Assembly (NCBI GenBank): GCA_946887345.1
Contig: CAMPKR010000137.1
Coordinates: 1-6,696, forward strand
DNA: 6,696 nt
Direction of reading: 5' to 3'
Origin: an uncultured Bacteroidota bacterium
Lineage (GTDB): Bacteria > Bacteroidota > Bacteroidia > Chitinophagales > Chitinophagaceae
Position numbers and translations under genes: made by a program. Below, one piece after another: positions 6,684-6,696 of this stretch. Every line of letters begins with the position of its first letter. The stretch's first letter is position 1. The notes under the pieces were generated by a model, which did not search any database, was not told the origin of the DNA, and was given only the letters and a program-made list of their open reading frames with translations.

Positions 6684-6696
6684 AATAAGCCCACTC

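Noticed and set aside
1..6696. A new defence, mobile or CRISPR-like system
   Set aside because: No transposase, integrase, nuclease, toxin or regular DNA repeat array is present. The three genes are a T9SS cargo, recA and a sensor kinase.

Overview
The window reads as chromosomal DNA of a member of the Bacteroidota, possibly a Chitinophagaceae-like lineage (the family-level guess is weak). Three things point there: a secreted protein with a type IX secretion (T9SS) C-terminal sorting domain, a RecA whose core reads like Bacteroidota RecA, and a soluble multi-PAS histidine kinase with the SHDLKEPLR phospho-acceptor motif common in that phylum. None of the three start codons has a clear Shine-Dalgarno sequence, which also fits the phylum.

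Layout: (1) 27-1637, minus strand: a 536-residue exported protein with a signal peptide, a repeat region of SBBP/beta-propeller type with seven blade signatures, and a T9SS type A sorting domain. (2) 1638-1890: an AT-rich divergent intergenic region that must hold the 5' signals of both flanking genes, with no confident promoter or LexA operator. (3) 1891-2907, plus strand: recA, complete, 338 residues, with all core motifs but almost no acidic C-terminal tail. (4) 2932-2957: a strong intrinsic terminator that makes recA look monocistronic. (5) 2958-3107: a short spacer. (6) 3108-6683, plus strand: a 1191-residue cytoplasmic sensor histidine kinase starting at GTG, with an N-terminal helical domain, six PAS domains, HisKA and HATPase_c. 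The last 13 bases hold nothing interpretable.

The three genes do not form an obvious pathway: a cell-surface or secreted propeller, the housekeeping recombinase, and an orphan sensor kinase whose partner response regulator is not in view. I see no mobile element, CRISPR array, RNA gene or defence system. The most distinctive feature is the kinase. Its six PAS domains follow an A-B-B-B-B-A pattern. The helical linkers entering the four B-type domains have the same length (26 residues between fixed landmarks) except one that is exactly seven residues shorter, as expected if linker length is constrained by helix register.
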